Shown here: piece after piece, positions 7,282 to 15,683 of the stretch
Position numbering within the stretch: the stretch's first letter is position 1
How the letters are laid out: each line of letters starts with the position of its first letter
Source: Acidiphilium sp.
GTDB taxonomy: Bacteria > Pseudomonadota > Alphaproteobacteria > Acetobacterales > Acetobacteraceae
NCBI GenBank assembly: GCA_028688905.1
Contig: JAQTXH010000004.1
Location: 135,636-199,635 of the forward strand
DNA length: 64,000 bases
Reading direction: 5' to 3'
Notes under the pieces: generated by a model
Database searches by the model: none
Told to the model about the DNA's origin: nothing
Seen by the model: only the letters and a program-made list of their open reading frames with translations
Program-made: the position numbers and the translations under genes

Positions 7282-9945
7282 CTATCCCCGTCGTGCCCGT
7301 TCTGCCATTTCGCGCGTGTTTGCCGAGAGGTTGGGGGCGGCGAGGATTTGGTCGAGGGCGGCCTGCATTTTGGTTTGGCGGGCGGGGTCGTAGCGTTTCC
7401 AGGCGGCGAGGGTTTCGATCATGCGGGCGGCGATCTGGCGGTTGATCGGGTCGACCGCGAGGATCATGCGGGCCATGAAATTGTAACCGGCACCGCTGGC
7501 GTCGTGGAAGTGCCGCGGGTTGGCGGTGCCGAAGGTGCCGACCAGGGCGCGGAAGCGGTTGGGGTTACGGAGGTCGAAATCCTTGTGGTGGCTGAGGGCC
7601 TCGATGCGGGATAGGGCGTCGGGCGCGGTCGAGATTGCCTGGATGCGGAACCATTTGTCGATGACCAGGGCGTCGGCGTGCCAGCGGTGGTGGAAGGCGG
7701 CGATTGCGTCGTCGCGGGCCGGGGTGGCGGTATTGGCGAGCAGGGCGAGGGCGGCGAGGGTCTCGGTCATTGTGGTGCTGGTGGTGGCCTGGGCCTGGGC
7801 GAGGGGCAGGCCGGTCGCGGGATCGGCTTCCATCAGGTAGCCGAGGGCGACGTTGCGCAGGGCGCGGCGGCCGACGCTTGCGGGGGTGACGTCGAACCCG
7901 GCATGGTGATTGGTGCGGTCGTAGGCCGCGTGGAAGCGCGCGTGCAGGGTCTGGCCGATGGCGTGGCGCGTGGCTTCGCGGATGGTGTGGATCGCCTCGG
8001 GGTCGATCAATGTCATGCGGTCGGCCAGATCGGCGGCGTCGGGCAGGGTGAGCAGGCGGGCGGCGAGGGCGGGGCTGGTTTCGGCGTGGTCGAGCGCGGC
8101 CGTCATGGCATCGAGCAGGACGCGGTCGGGGGTGAAATCGGCACCTTGCTGGTGTGCGGCGATGGCGTCGAGCAGGGTCTGGGTTGCGTATTCGTGACCG
8201 GCTTCCCAGCGGTTGAAGCCGTCGCTGTCGTGGGCGGCGAGGTGGGCGAGTTGGGTGCGATCGTAGCCGGACAGGCGGACCGGGGCGGAGAAGCCGCGCA
8301 GCAGGGAGGGGACCGGTTCGGCGGCGACATTCTCGAAGGTGAAGGTGGTTTCGGCGGCATCGAGCAGGAGCAGGCGGGTGCCGGTTGTGGTGTCGGTTTC
8401 GCCCGCGAGGGTTGTTGCCATGTCGTCGCCGTTCGGGCCGATCAGGCCGATCGCGACCGGGATGACGAAGGGGGATTTGTCGTGCTGGCCGGGCGTGGGT
8501 GCCGTGGTCTGGCGCAGGGTGAGGTCGTAGCACCGCGTTTCGGGGTGGTAGCTGCCTTCGAAGCTGAGCGAGGGGGTGCCGGCCTGATCGTACCAGCGCA
8601 TGAAGCGGGAAAAATCGTAGCCGGATTCCTGATGCATCGCGGCGATAAAATCCTCGATGGTGGCGGCGGAATTGTCGTTGCCGGCGATGTAGCGGTCGAA
8701 GCCGCGGCGGAAGGCGTCGGCACCGATGATGGTGCGGATCATGCGCACCACTTCGGCCCCTTTTTCATAGACGGTCGCGGTGTAGAAATTGTCGATCTTG
8801 CGGTATTCCGGCGGGCGGACCGGATGGGCGAGGGGGCCAGCATCCTCGCGGAACTGACGGAATCGGAGCATTTTGACGTCGTCGATGCGCGCGAGCGCCG
8901 CCTCGGTGGTGTCGGCACCGTATTGCTGGTCGCGGAAGACGGTGAGACCCTCCTTCAGCGAAAGCTGGAACCAGTCGCGGCAGGTGACGCGGTCGCCGGT
9001 CCAGTTGTGGAAATATTCATGGGCGATGACGCGGTCGATGCGCTGATAGTCGGAATCGGTCGCGGTATCGGGGCGGGCGAGAACCAGGCTGGTATTGAAG
9101 ATGTTGAGGCCCTTGTTCTCCATGGCACCCATGTTGAAGTCCGACACCGCGGCGATGTTGAAGCTGTCGAGGTCGTATTCGAGGCCGAAGGCGGTTTCGT
9201 CCCAGCGCATGGCGCGTTTCAGGCTGGTCATGGCATGGGCGACTTTGTCTTCGTCGCCTTGGCGGACGTAGATGCCCAGGGCGACGGCGCGGCCGGAGGC
9301 GGTGGTGAAATGGTCGTGCGTGGCGACCAGATTGCCGGCGACCAAAGCGAACAGGTAGGACGGTTTCGGGTGGGGGTCGCTGAATTTGACCCAGTGGCGA
9401 TGGTCTGGTGCGGTGCCGCGATCGATCGGGTTGCCGTTCGAGAGCAGGACCGGGAAGCGGAGTTCGTCCGCGACCAGGGTGGCGCTGTAGCGGGCCATGA
9501 CATCCGGCCGGTCGGGGAAGAAAGTGATGCGGCGGAAGCCTTCGGCCTCGCACTGGGTGAAGAGATCGCCGCCGGAGACATAGAGGCCGGAGAGTTCGGT
9601 GTTCTGCGCCGGGGCGATGGTGACTTCGGTGTCGAGGGTGAAGTCGTCCGGCACGTCGGTGATCGTGAGGTGGTGCGGGGTGAGGGTGTAATCGGCTTGG
9701 GTGAGATCGCCGCCGTCGATCGCGATGGCGGTGAGGGTGAGGTCCTCACCGTCGAGCACCAGCGGGGCCGTTGCGTCGCCATGGGCCGGATTGCGGCGGA
9801 CCGATAACGTGGCGCGCACCCTGGTGGCGAGCGGATCGAGATCGAAAATCAGGTCGACCGTGTCGATCAGAAACGCCGGCGGCCGATAGTCGGCCAGGCG
9901 ATGCACGGCGGTGGGCGACGGGATTGGGGCGGGGCGGTCGGCCAT
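7282..9945 (-). CDS. pepN: Aminopeptidase N (M1 family)
   Basis: An 887-residue M1 zinc aminopeptidase that removes N-terminal residues from peptides in the cytoplasm. The exopeptidase motif GAMENKGLNIFN lies near residue 270 and the zinc motif HEYFHNW near residue 305, followed by the distal zinc-ligand glutamate in LKEGLTVFRDQQ. The length matches the E. coli PepN subfamily with its long helical C-terminal domain. The ATG at 9945 has CAGGAG eight bases upstream. It faces parE and is divergent from the next gene. Confidence 0.95.
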   Translation of the reverse strand: MADRPAPIPSPTAVHRLADYRPPAFLIDTVDLIFDLDPLATRVRATLSVRRNPAHGDATAPLVLDGEDLTLTAIAIDGGDLTQADYTLTPHHLTITDVPDDFTLDTEVTIAPAQNTELSGLYVSGGDLFTQCEAEGFRRITFFPDRPDVMARYSATLVADELRFPVLLSNGNPIDRGTAPDHRHWVKFSDPHPKPSYLFALVAGNLVATHDHFTTASGRAVALGIYVRQGDEDKVAHAMTSLKRAMRWDETAFGLEYDLDSFNIAAVSDFNMGAMENKGLNIFNTSLVLARPDTATDSDYQRIDRVIAHEYFHNWTGDRVTCRDWFQLSLKEGLTVFRDQQYGADTTEAALARIDDVKMLRFRQFREDAGPLAHPVRPPEYRKIDNFYTATVYEKGAEVVRMIRTIIGADAFRRGFDRYIAGNDNSAATIEDFIAAMHQESGYDFSRFMRWYDQAGTPSLSFEGSYHPETRCYDLTLRQTTAPTPGQHDKSPFVIPVAIGLIGPNGDDMATTLAGETDTTTGTRLLLLDAAETTFTFENVAAEPVPSLLRGFSAPVRLSGYDRTQLAHLAAHDSDGFNRWEAGHEYATQTLLDAIAAHQQGADFTPDRVLLDAMTAALDHAETSPALAARLLTLPDAADLADRMTLIDPEAIHTIREATRHAIGQTLHARFHAAYDRTNHHAGFDVTPASVGRRALRNVALGYLMEADPATGLPLAQAQATTSTTMTETLAALALLANTATPARDDAIAAFHHRWHADALVIDKWFRIQAISTAPDALSRIEALSHHKDFDLRNPNRFRALVGTFGTANPRHFHDASGAGYNFMARMILAVDPINRQIAARMIETLAAWKRYDPARQTKMQAALDQILAAPNLSANTREMAERARRG

Positions 9946-10127
9946 AGTTCACTCCTGAGTTGTCACGGTTTTGCCGCGTGGCGATGGCGGGCGCAACGGC
10001 AGAGGCAGAACCGATCGAATCGGTTTCCGACGGGTACAAGAACGACGGAAAATTGCGCCGATCCTGCCCAGATTGCTATTTTTGGCAAACTGCTATGCAG
10101 GCTTTTCTTCCCTGGCTATTTGGGGGA

Positions 10128-11273
10128 ATGGACGGCACTCCAAGCGAACTGACGCTCACGCTGCATCAGAGCGTCCACGACATCGATTCCTTCGACTGGA
10201 ACCGGCTGGCCGGTGGGGGCAATCCGTTCGTCTGCCATGCGTTCCTCGCCGCCTTGGAAGACAGTGGCTCGGTCGGAGGCAACAGCGGCTGGTACCCGTA
10301 TCATGTGGCGCTGCGCGATGCGTCACATCGCCTGGTTGCGGTGGCCCCGACCTATGCCAAGGCGCATTCCTACGGCGAATACGTGTTCGACCACGGCTGG
10401 GCCAACGCGTTGGAAAACGCCGGCGGGCGCTATTATCCGAAATTGCAGGTGGCGTCGCCGTTCAGCCCGGTGCCGGGGCCGCGCCTGCTTGCGGTTCCTG
10501 GCCTCGATCTGGCGGTGCTGGCTGAGGCGCTGGAGGTCGCGGCTAAACAACTGAAATGCTCGTCGGTCCACGCGACCTTCTGCACCGAGGCGGAATGGCA
10601 GGCGCTGGGCCATGCCGGATGGTTGCAGCGGGTCGGGGTGCAGTATCACTGGCATAATCAGGGCTACGCGGATTTCGAGGGGTTTCTCGCCGCCCTCGCA
10701 TCACGCAAGCGCAAGGCGATCAGGCGTGAGCGGCGCGAGGCTTGTGCCGGCCTGGAAATCCGGGCGGTGCGCGGCGCGGACATGGGCAAGCGCGAGTGGG
10801 CGGCGTTTCATGCCTTTTATCTGTCCACCGTCGATCGCAAATGGGGCGGGGCATATCTGAACGAGCGGTTTTTCGCGCTGCTGGGCGAACGGCTTGCCGA
10901 TGCGGTGGTGGTGATGATGGCGTTTCGGGCCGGCCAGCCGATTGCCGGCGCGCTCAATTTGCTGGGCGACGATACGCTGTATGGCCGCAACTGGGGGGCG
11001 ACCGAGGATGTGCCGTTCCTGCATTTCGAACTGTGCTATTATCAGGCGATCGAATTCGCGATTGCGCGCGGCCTTGCCCGGGTCGAGGCCGGAGCGCAGG
11101 GGCATCACAAAATCCAACGCGGTTACTTGCCGAGCCAGACCTATTCGGCGCATTTTCTGGCCCATCCGGGACTACGCCAGGCGGTCGCCGGGTTTCTCGA
11201 CGCCGAACGCCCGGCGATTGCCGATGAGATGGCGATGCTGGGCGAGCAGTCGCCTTACCGCACCGAGTCCTGA
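10128..11273 (+). CDS. GNAT/FemAB-like N-acetyltransferase (DUF482 family)
   Basis: A 381-residue protein (with the chosen start) resembling the DUF482 'peptidogalycan biosynthesis' family, which has a FemAB/GNAT-like fold. Typical stretches are NPFVCHAFLAALEDSGS near residue 30, KAHSYGEYVFDHGWA near residue 80, and the late GRNWGATEDVPFLHFELCYY. The substrate is unknown; amino-acyl or acyl transfer to a small molecule or envelope component is inferred from the fold. The start is uncertain: the ATG at 10128 fits the family N-terminus but its GGGGGA is too close, and in-frame ATGs at 10095 and 9960 would lengthen it. Confidence 0.8.
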   Translation: MDGTPSELTLTLHQSVHDIDSFDWNRLAGGGNPFVCHAFLAALEDSGSVGGNSGWYPYHVALRDASHRLVAVAPTYAKAHSYGEYVFDHGWANALENAGGRYYPKLQVASPFSPVPGPRLLAVPGLDLAVLAEALEVAAKQLKCSSVHATFCTEAEWQALGHAGWLQRVGVQYHWHNQGYADFEGFLAALASRKRKAIRRERREACAGLEIRAVRGADMGKREWAAFHAFYLSTVDRKWGGAYLNERFFALLGERLADAVVVMMAFRAGQPIAGALNLLGDDTLYGRNWGATEDVPFLHFELCYYQAIEFAIARGLARVEAGAQGHHKIQRGYLPSQTYSAHFLAHPGLRQAVAGFLDAERPAIADEMAMLGEQSPYRTES

Positions 11274-11300
11274 TCCAACCCAATCTCGAGCGATATTGTT

Positions 11301-11663
11301 CTACCGGCGCGACCGGCCGTGGAATAAAACCGCCAGCGCGTAACCGGCGACGGCGGTGCCGAGCATTGCGAGTAAGGGTTGTGCCTTGGCCATTTCGGAG
11401 GCGCGGGTGAGCAGATTGTCTTCAACATACGGATTGCCGGTGGCCTCGCAGTGCGGCTTGTGACTGGAGAACGCCTCGCTTGCCGCGTCGGCGGCGGCCC
11501 CGATGCTCTCCTTGGCGGCCCCGTAGAGCTTCTGGGCCGTGCCTGCGACCTGGTCGGCCTTGCCTTCAGCCTGAAGCGCCTCGTCGCCGGTCAGGCCGCC
11601 GATCCCGTCTTTGATTTTGCCGCCGATGTCCTTGGCCGCGCCTTCGATTTCGTTTTCGTCCAT
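11301..11663 (-). CDS. CsbD-like protein with C-terminal membrane segment
   Basis: A 120-residue protein whose first 50 residues fit the CsbD family (GAAKDIGGKIKDGIGGLTGD, then AEGKADQVAGTAQKLYG), abundant small proteins of the general stress response. It then resembles DUF883-type proteins, ending in a hydrophobic helix (PLLAMLGTAVAGYALAVLF) and basic residues, which suggests membrane anchoring. The role is unknown; stress association is inferred from the family. It is transcribed alone, convergent with the preceding acetyltransferase-like gene. Confidence 0.85.
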   Translation of the reverse strand: MDENEIEGAAKDIGGKIKDGIGGLTGDEALQAEGKADQVAGTAQKLYGAAKESIGAAADAASEAFSSHKPHCEATGNPYVEDNLLTRASEMAKAQPLLAMLGTAVAGYALAVLFHGRSRR

Positions 11664-11870
11664 GGTCTAATCCCCGATTTGCTGAGCCGATGTGGCGAGT
11701 GGGGCAGATGGCGTGCGGGATCGCCCGAAACAAGCGGTGCGATTCAAGTGTTACGAGGCAACAACGGAATTATTTGTAAAGTGCCATCGTCACATGCCTG
11801 CCATTTAATAGGTTTCAACTGCATTAAAAATGTCTTAGAGTCCAGCCATAAACCATAGCAGGGGATCAAT

Positions 11871-13487
11871 ATGGCTGAAGGTTCGGAAATCAGGCTCAAG
11901 CGTGACGCGGGGGTGATTGGCCTGCTGTTTGCAAGCCTGGGCGGTATTATCGGATCGGGCTGGTTGCTCGGTCCACTGACGGCGGCGAAGATCGCCGGAC
12001 CATCGGCGATTGTCGCCTGGATGATCGGCGGTTTTGCGGTTTTGCTGCTGTCGTTCGTGTATGCCGAACTCGCGACCGCGTTTCCGCGTGCTGGGGCGGT
12101 GATTGCGTTTCCCAAGCTTTCGCATGGAAGTTTGATGGCGACGGTGCTGAGTTTCGTGGTGTTTCTCGGCTACGCCTCGGTGGCACCGGCGGAAGCCTCC
12201 GCGGTGATCACCTACGCCAGCAACTATATTCATGGCCTGGTCGATAAATCCGGGGTTCTGACCGTGACGGGCTTCATCGCCTCGACGGCGCTGCTCGCGA
12301 TATTCGCGGTGGTGAACATGCTGGCGATCAAAATGGTATTGGCGATCAACAGCACACTGACGTGGTGGAAGCTGGCGATCCCGATCCTGACGATTATCGT
12401 GTTCCTGCTGTTCGGCTTTCATGCGTCGAACTTCACGTCCCAGGGTTTCGCGCCGGGCGGGGCCTCCGGGGTGTTTTCGGCGGTGGCGACTTCGGGGATC
12501 GTGTTTTCCTATCTTGGATTTCGTCAGGCGGTGGAGCTTGCCGGCGAATCGAACAATCCGAAGCGCAATCTGCCGATCGCGATCGTCGGCTCGGTGATGA
12601 TCGGGTTGGCGATTTATGTCGGGTTGCAAATTGCCTTTATCGGGGCGCTCAACCCGTCCGACATTGTCAACGGCTGGGGCAAGGTGACGTTCGTTGGCGC
12701 GTTCGGGCCGTTTGCCGGGTTGGCGTCACTGATCGGTATGGGCTGGCTGGCGGTGCTGTTGTACATCGACGCGTTTATCTCGCCGTCGGGGACCGGCATC
12801 ATCTATTTCACGACGACGTCGCGCATTTTGTATGCGACCGGCAAGGAAGGGCTGATCGGCGGCAACACCTTCGCCAAACTTTCGGTCGCGGGGGTGCCTA
12901 TTGTCGGCGTGGTCGTGACGTTTCTGGTGGGGCTGCTGTTCCTGGTGCCGTTTCCTTCATGGCAGGGCATCGTGACCTTCATTTCCTCGGCGACCGTGCT
13001 GTCCTATGGCACCGGGCCGGTGGTGCTGATGACACTGCGCAAGACGATGCCGGTCGAGCGCTACAAGCGGCCCTATCTGCTGGCGGGCGGCAACATTATT
13101 TCGTCGATCGCGTTCATCATCTCGAACTTCATCATTTTCTGGAGCGGAACCGCGACCGACACATTCCTGTTCGAACTGATCCTGGCGTTCACCGTGATCT
13201 ATGCCGCTTATGAGGCGATTGCTGGGGTGGGGCTGATGAATCTGCACTGGCGGGGGGCGTGGTGGCTGGCGCCCTATTTCTTCGGCCTCTGGCTGATCAC
13301 CGATCTGGGTCCCAAGGCGCTGACCGGCGGTACCGGCGCGCTGGATCAAATGGCGGCCTCGGCCATTCTGATCGTGTTCAGCATCGTTATTCTGCTGATC
13401 GCGACCAATTCGGGGATTCCCGACCCGGAGGAAGCCAAGGCGACCATTCTGGCGGGCGAGCCGGAGCTGTTCATGCCGGCGGAGTAA
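11871..13487 (+). CDS. APC superfamily amino acid/polyamine permease
   Basis: A 538-residue protein with about 12-14 membrane helices and the APC signature near the N-terminus (GVIGLLFASLGGIIGSGWLL, residues about 15-34), including the unwound-helix glycine motif. The C-terminus is short and hydrophilic. It should be a cation- or exchange-coupled transporter of amino acids or related compounds; the substrate cannot be assigned. The start at 11871 has AGGGGA seven bases upstream. A strong hairpin follows the stop, so it looks like a one-gene transcript. Confidence 0.88.
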   Translation: MAEGSEIRLKRDAGVIGLLFASLGGIIGSGWLLGPLTAAKIAGPSAIVAWMIGGFAVLLLSFVYAELATAFPRAGAVIAFPKLSHGSLMATVLSFVVFLGYASVAPAEASAVITYASNYIHGLVDKSGVLTVTGFIASTALLAIFAVVNMLAIKMVLAINSTLTWWKLAIPILTIIVFLLFGFHASNFTSQGFAPGGASGVFSAVATSGIVFSYLGFRQAVELAGESNNPKRNLPIAIVGSVMIGLAIYVGLQIAFIGALNPSDIVNGWGKVTFVGAFGPFAGLASLIGMGWLAVLLYIDAFISPSGTGIIYFTTTSRILYATGKEGLIGGNTFAKLSVAGVPIVGVVVTFLVGLLFLVPFPSWQGIVTFISSATVLSYGTGPVVLMTLRKTMPVERYKRPYLLAGGNIISSIAFIISNFIIFWSGTATDTFLFELILAFTVIYAAYEAIAGVGLMNLHWRGAWWLAPYFFGLWLITDLGPKALTGGTGALDQMAASAILIVFSIVILLIATNSGIPDPEEAKATILAGEPELFMPAE

Positions 13488-13502
13488 ACGACTGACGACA
13501 GG

Positions 13503-13528
13503 AACGGGCAGGGGAGTCCCTGCCCGTT
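13503..13528. terminator. Strong GC-rich hairpin after the permease gene
   Basis: A perfect 11-bp stem (AACGGGCAGGG / CCCTGCCCGTT) with a four-base loop sits between the convergent permease and DUF971 genes. It lacks a long T-run on either strand, so termination efficiency is uncertain, but position and stem strength suit a shared terminator. Confidence 0.6.
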
Positions 13529-13539
13529 ATCGCAAACCG

Positions 13540-13893
13540 TTATCGCGTCAAGCCGGCGGCTTCGAGTGCCTTCAGATAGGCGGCCCAGCGGTAGTCCTGT
13601 TCACGGCCCAGTCTGTGAAGATAATCCCAGGAATATATTCCGGTCGAATGGCCGTCGTCGAAGCTGATCCGTATGGCATAGTGGCCATTGGGTTCCAGTG
13701 CGGCGATGCCGACATGGCGTTTGCCGGCGACCAGTTGGCGCTGGTCCGGGCTGTGACCCTGCACCTCGGCACTCGGGCTTTCGATCCGGAGGTATTCCGC
13801 CGGCAGCGTGAACTGGGACCCGTCGGCAAAGCTGACTTCCAGAACGCGCTCAGCGCGCTTGAGGCGGATTTCGGTGGGTTCGGGCGCGTTCAT
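13540..13893 (-). CDS. DUF971 protein (gamma-butyrobetaine hydroxylase-like N-terminal domain)
   Basis: A 117-residue single-domain protein of the DUF971 family. Characteristic segments are [18 protein letters not shown] near residue 8, [14 protein letters not shown] near residue 29, and [14 protein letters not shown] near residue 85. Members occur as stand-alone proteins near Trm112-like or apbC/mrp genes and may act in Fe-S or metal homeostasis, but this is not established. Its ATG overlaps the stop of the upstream Trm112-like gene (ATGA), so the two are translationally coupled. Confidence 0.88.
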   Translation of the reverse strand: MNAPEPTEIRLKRAERVLEVSFADGSQFTLPAEYLRIESPSAEVQGHSPDQRQLVAGKRHVGIAALEPNGHYAIRISFDDGHSTGIYSWDYLHRLGREQDYRWAAYLKALEAAGLTR

Positions 13894-14075
13894 TCGTCGA
13901 GTTTGCGGGCTTCGTCGATCAGCATGATCGGGATGCCGTCGCGGATCGGGTAGGCGAGGCCGGCTTTTTCGCTGATCAGTTCATTGTTGGCCCGGTCGTA
14001 GATGAGCGGCCCCTTGGTAAGCGGGCAGACGAGAACTTCAAGTAATCTGGGATCGATCGGCGCCGGATCGGCCAT
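13890..14075 (-). CDS. Trm112-family zinc-ribbon-like small protein
   Basis: A 61-residue protein of the Trm112 (YcaR-like) family: [17 protein letters not shown], then [20 protein letters not shown], which is diagnostic. In eukaryotes Trm112 activates methyltransferases; the bacterial role is unclear. Only one cysteine of the family zinc site remains, so it probably does not bind zinc, as in many bacterial members. The ATG at 14075 has GAAGGA upstream; a longer start at 14093 would run towards the tRNA gene and is less likely. Confidence 0.9.
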   Translation of the reverse strand: MADPAPIDPRLLEVLVCPLTKGPLIYDRANNELISEKAGLAYPIRDGIPIMLIDEARKLDE

Positions 14076-14102
14076 GGCGCGTGTCCTTCGCAAAGGGAAA
14101 CC

Positions 14103-14179
14103 TGGCGCACCCGGAGAGACTCGAACTCCCAGCCCCCAGATTCGTAGTCTGGTGCTCTATCCAATTGAGCTACGGGTGC
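14103..14179 (-). tRNA. tRNA-Arg(ACG)
   Basis: A complete 77-nt cloverleaf on the minus strand with encoded CCA. The acceptor stem is GCACCCG/CGGGTGC. The anticodon stem CCAGA/TCTGG encloses the loop CTACGAA with anticodon ACG, which decodes CGN arginine codons after A34 is deaminated to inosine. It stands alone between the Trm112 and soxZ genes. Confidence 0.97.
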
Positions 14180-14320
14180 GCTGTGGGGGTCGAATTAGCG
14201 GATCGGGGGTGATACCGCAAGTGCGGCGGCCCGAACCATTTTCGGGGCTGGTGCGCGCCCAGTACGGCGGCAGGCTCCCGCTGGCGCGTCTCCCCGCGGC
14301 GGTCGAAGGGAGGCGGCAAC

Positions 14321-14632
14321 CTACATGATGTTAGACGACTTCGTCGCCGTCTCGCCTTTGTTGTCGATCCAGCCGACGCCGATGTGATCGCCCGACTTGC
14401 CGCCGGCGAACGTGAACTTGATGAACGGATTTTTCGCCACCGCCGGTCCCCAGAAGCCGGTGAGAACCACCCGGCCGTTATGGGTGAATTCGATGACCTC
14501 GATATAATGGGCGGGAATCGGCTTGTTGTTTTTGTCCGCCAGGAAGCCGGAGTCCATTGGATGCTTGACCAGTGCTTCGACGGTCGTTGTACCACCCGAC
14601 GTCGTCGCGTGAACCAGAATTTGATGTTTCAT
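14321..14632 (-). CDS. soxZ: Thiosulfate carrier complex protein SoxZ
   Basis: A 103-residue protein starting MKHQILVHATTSGGTT and containing HPMDSGFLADKNNKPIPAHY and FFGPAVAKNP-like text typical of SoxZ (here FWGPAVAKNPFIKF). SoxZ is the beta-sandwich partner of SoxY; together they carry sulfur intermediates during periplasmic thiosulfate oxidation. It follows soxY by 11 bases, so the pair forms an operon. No soxA, soxB, soxC, soxD or soxX is nearby, making this an orphan soxYZ pair. Confidence 0.93.
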   Translation of the reverse strand: MKHQILVHATTSGGTTTVEALVKHPMDSGFLADKNNKPIPAHYIEVIEFTHNGRVVLTGFWGPAVAKNPFIKFTFAGGKSGDHIGVGWIDNKGETATKSSNIM

Positions 14633-14643
14633 GACGATCTCCC

Positions 14644-15153
14644 TCACCCGCACCCGCCTAGCGTGGTTTTGACCTGCTTCGATGCGCTCGACAACGCACC
14701 GCCCGATTGGACAACCGCGACCACCGTGGTCGTTTGCGCGAGCTTGATCCGGCTCGAAATCGCCGGCCCGGTGCCTGGCGGAAGCTTATAGGCACACGCC
14801 AGCGTGTAGGGGTTGAGGATCGCCAACACCGCAACGCCGGTGATATCGGGCAGGTTGGCGTCGACCGCGACCGGGACTTCCGCGCCATTCACCACGATTT
14901 CGGGCGCATCGACTTTGACCTCGGTCGAACTCGATGCGGTACTCATCCCGTAGAGGGACTTCAGCGCGCCTTCCTCGCTGCGCCGCAGGAATGCCGCCTT
15001 CGGGTAGATCGCGGCGCTTGGCGGCCGGACCGTGGGGGCTGCCGCCGCAGCGAAGCGCGGTGCCACGAGGGCCGCCGCCCCTCCCGCCGCAACCGCCGTC
15101 AGCACCTGACGACGCTTGGGAAAATGCGGTTGAGCCGTGTCGGGATTTTGCAT
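14644..15153 (-). CDS. soxY: Thiosulfate carrier protein SoxY
   Basis: A 169-residue exported protein. The N-terminus has a twin-arginine-type signal (KRRQVLTAVAAGGAAALVA, residues 13-31) ending near AAAAAP. The extreme C-terminus is GGCG, the flexible arm whose cysteine (residue 168) carries covalent sulfur adducts in the Sox cycle; both features are diagnostic of SoxY. The protein is exported folded through Tat together with SoxZ, which has no signal of its own. The pair may supply sulfur handling to enzymes encoded elsewhere in the genome. Confidence 0.93.
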   Translation of the reverse strand: MQNPDTAQPHFPKRRQVLTAVAAGGAAALVAPRFAAAAAPTVRPPSAAIYPKAAFLRRSEEGALKSLYGMSTASSSTEVKVDAPEIVVNGAEVPVAVDANLPDITGVAVLAILNPYTLACAYKLPPGTGPAISSRIKLAQTTTVVAVVQSGGALSSASKQVKTTLGGCG

Positions 15154-15162
15154 GGTTCACAC

Positions 15163-15368
15163 CTAACCTTGGGTACGAGGCATCGATAGCATTGTTGATC
15201 TGCCGGCGGGCGAAATTTTGGGCGTCAGAATATTGGTCTCGGCGAAACGTTTGTTTAAGGTAGTATAGCTGGGCGATAACTCGACTTTCTCGACCCCGTC
15301 GAGACGCGGCCACGCGTTTGAATGAGACACTCGACCGCGATCAGAATGGCGTTGCGAAAACCGGACAT
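15163..15368 (-). pseudogene. Decayed TetR-family regulator, N-terminal fragment
   Basis: Read from the ATG at 15368 the minus strand gives MSGFRNAILIAVECLIQTRG, which resembles the first helix of TetR repressors. After a frameshift the other frame gives VEKVELSPSYTTLNKRFAET, which resembles the recognition helix and its KRF-type ending. The rest of a regulator is absent; the frame then ends just upstream of soxY. Sixteen bases before the ATG lies a perfect palindrome of the TetR-operator kind. I infer a truncated, frameshifted, formerly autoregulated repressor. The similarity is short and judged by eye. Confidence 0.45.
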
Positions 15369-15383
15369 CATACATAGCTACTT

Positions 15384-15397
15384 ACCAACTAGTTGGT
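15384..15397. promoter_or_regulatory. 14-bp palindrome, likely TetR-type operator
   Basis: ACCAACTAGTTGGT is a perfect dyad, of a size and style typical of TetR-family operators. It lies 16 bases upstream of the decayed TetR start and about 230 bases upstream of soxY. If an intact paralogue of the regulator exists elsewhere, the site could still be bound. Confidence 0.55.
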
Positions 15398-15584
15398 GAG
15401 TTCGTCAATCGCTGAAACAGTGGCTGCCGGTCACGCGCGCGCAAGGGCTGGCTCGATGACGCCGCTGGTGCCGGCAAGATGGAAGGGGGGGGTGTCTTCG
15501 GCCTGAAATAGCGGGTCGCCACGGCCATAAGTAGGGGGCAGCCGACGTCATCGTGGTGACAGGCACCCGAAGCGGGCTGACGGC

Positions 15585-15618
15585 GTATGTTCGGTGCGGA
15601 TAAGAGCACCGAACATAC
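15585..15618. repeat. Perfect 13-bp inverted repeat
   Basis: GTATGTTCGGTGC and its exact reverse complement GCACCGAACATAC are separated by eight bases. There is no T-run, so a terminator is not obvious. It lies in the gene-free region between the TetR relic and acxC, only 37 bases from a second hairpin. Confidence 0.75.
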
Positions 15619-15654
15619 TGTATCACGCGTTTGTCGCTCTAGCTTGTCAGTCTG

Positions 15655-15675
15655 GCCGGTTCTGTCCGAACCGGC
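15655..15675. repeat. Perfect 8-bp hairpin
   Basis: GCCGGTTC - TGTCC - GAACCGGC forms a compact stem-loop directly before the dispersed repeat that starts at 15684. It may be part of a larger structured or mobile palindromic element. Confidence 0.6.
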
Positions 15676-15683
15676 GATGATCG

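Noticed and set aside
7678..9807. Plus-strand open frame of about 700 codons
   Set aside because: It is antisense to pepN, whose HExxH and GAMEN motifs are intact; composition is Gly/Val/Glu-rich and motif-free.
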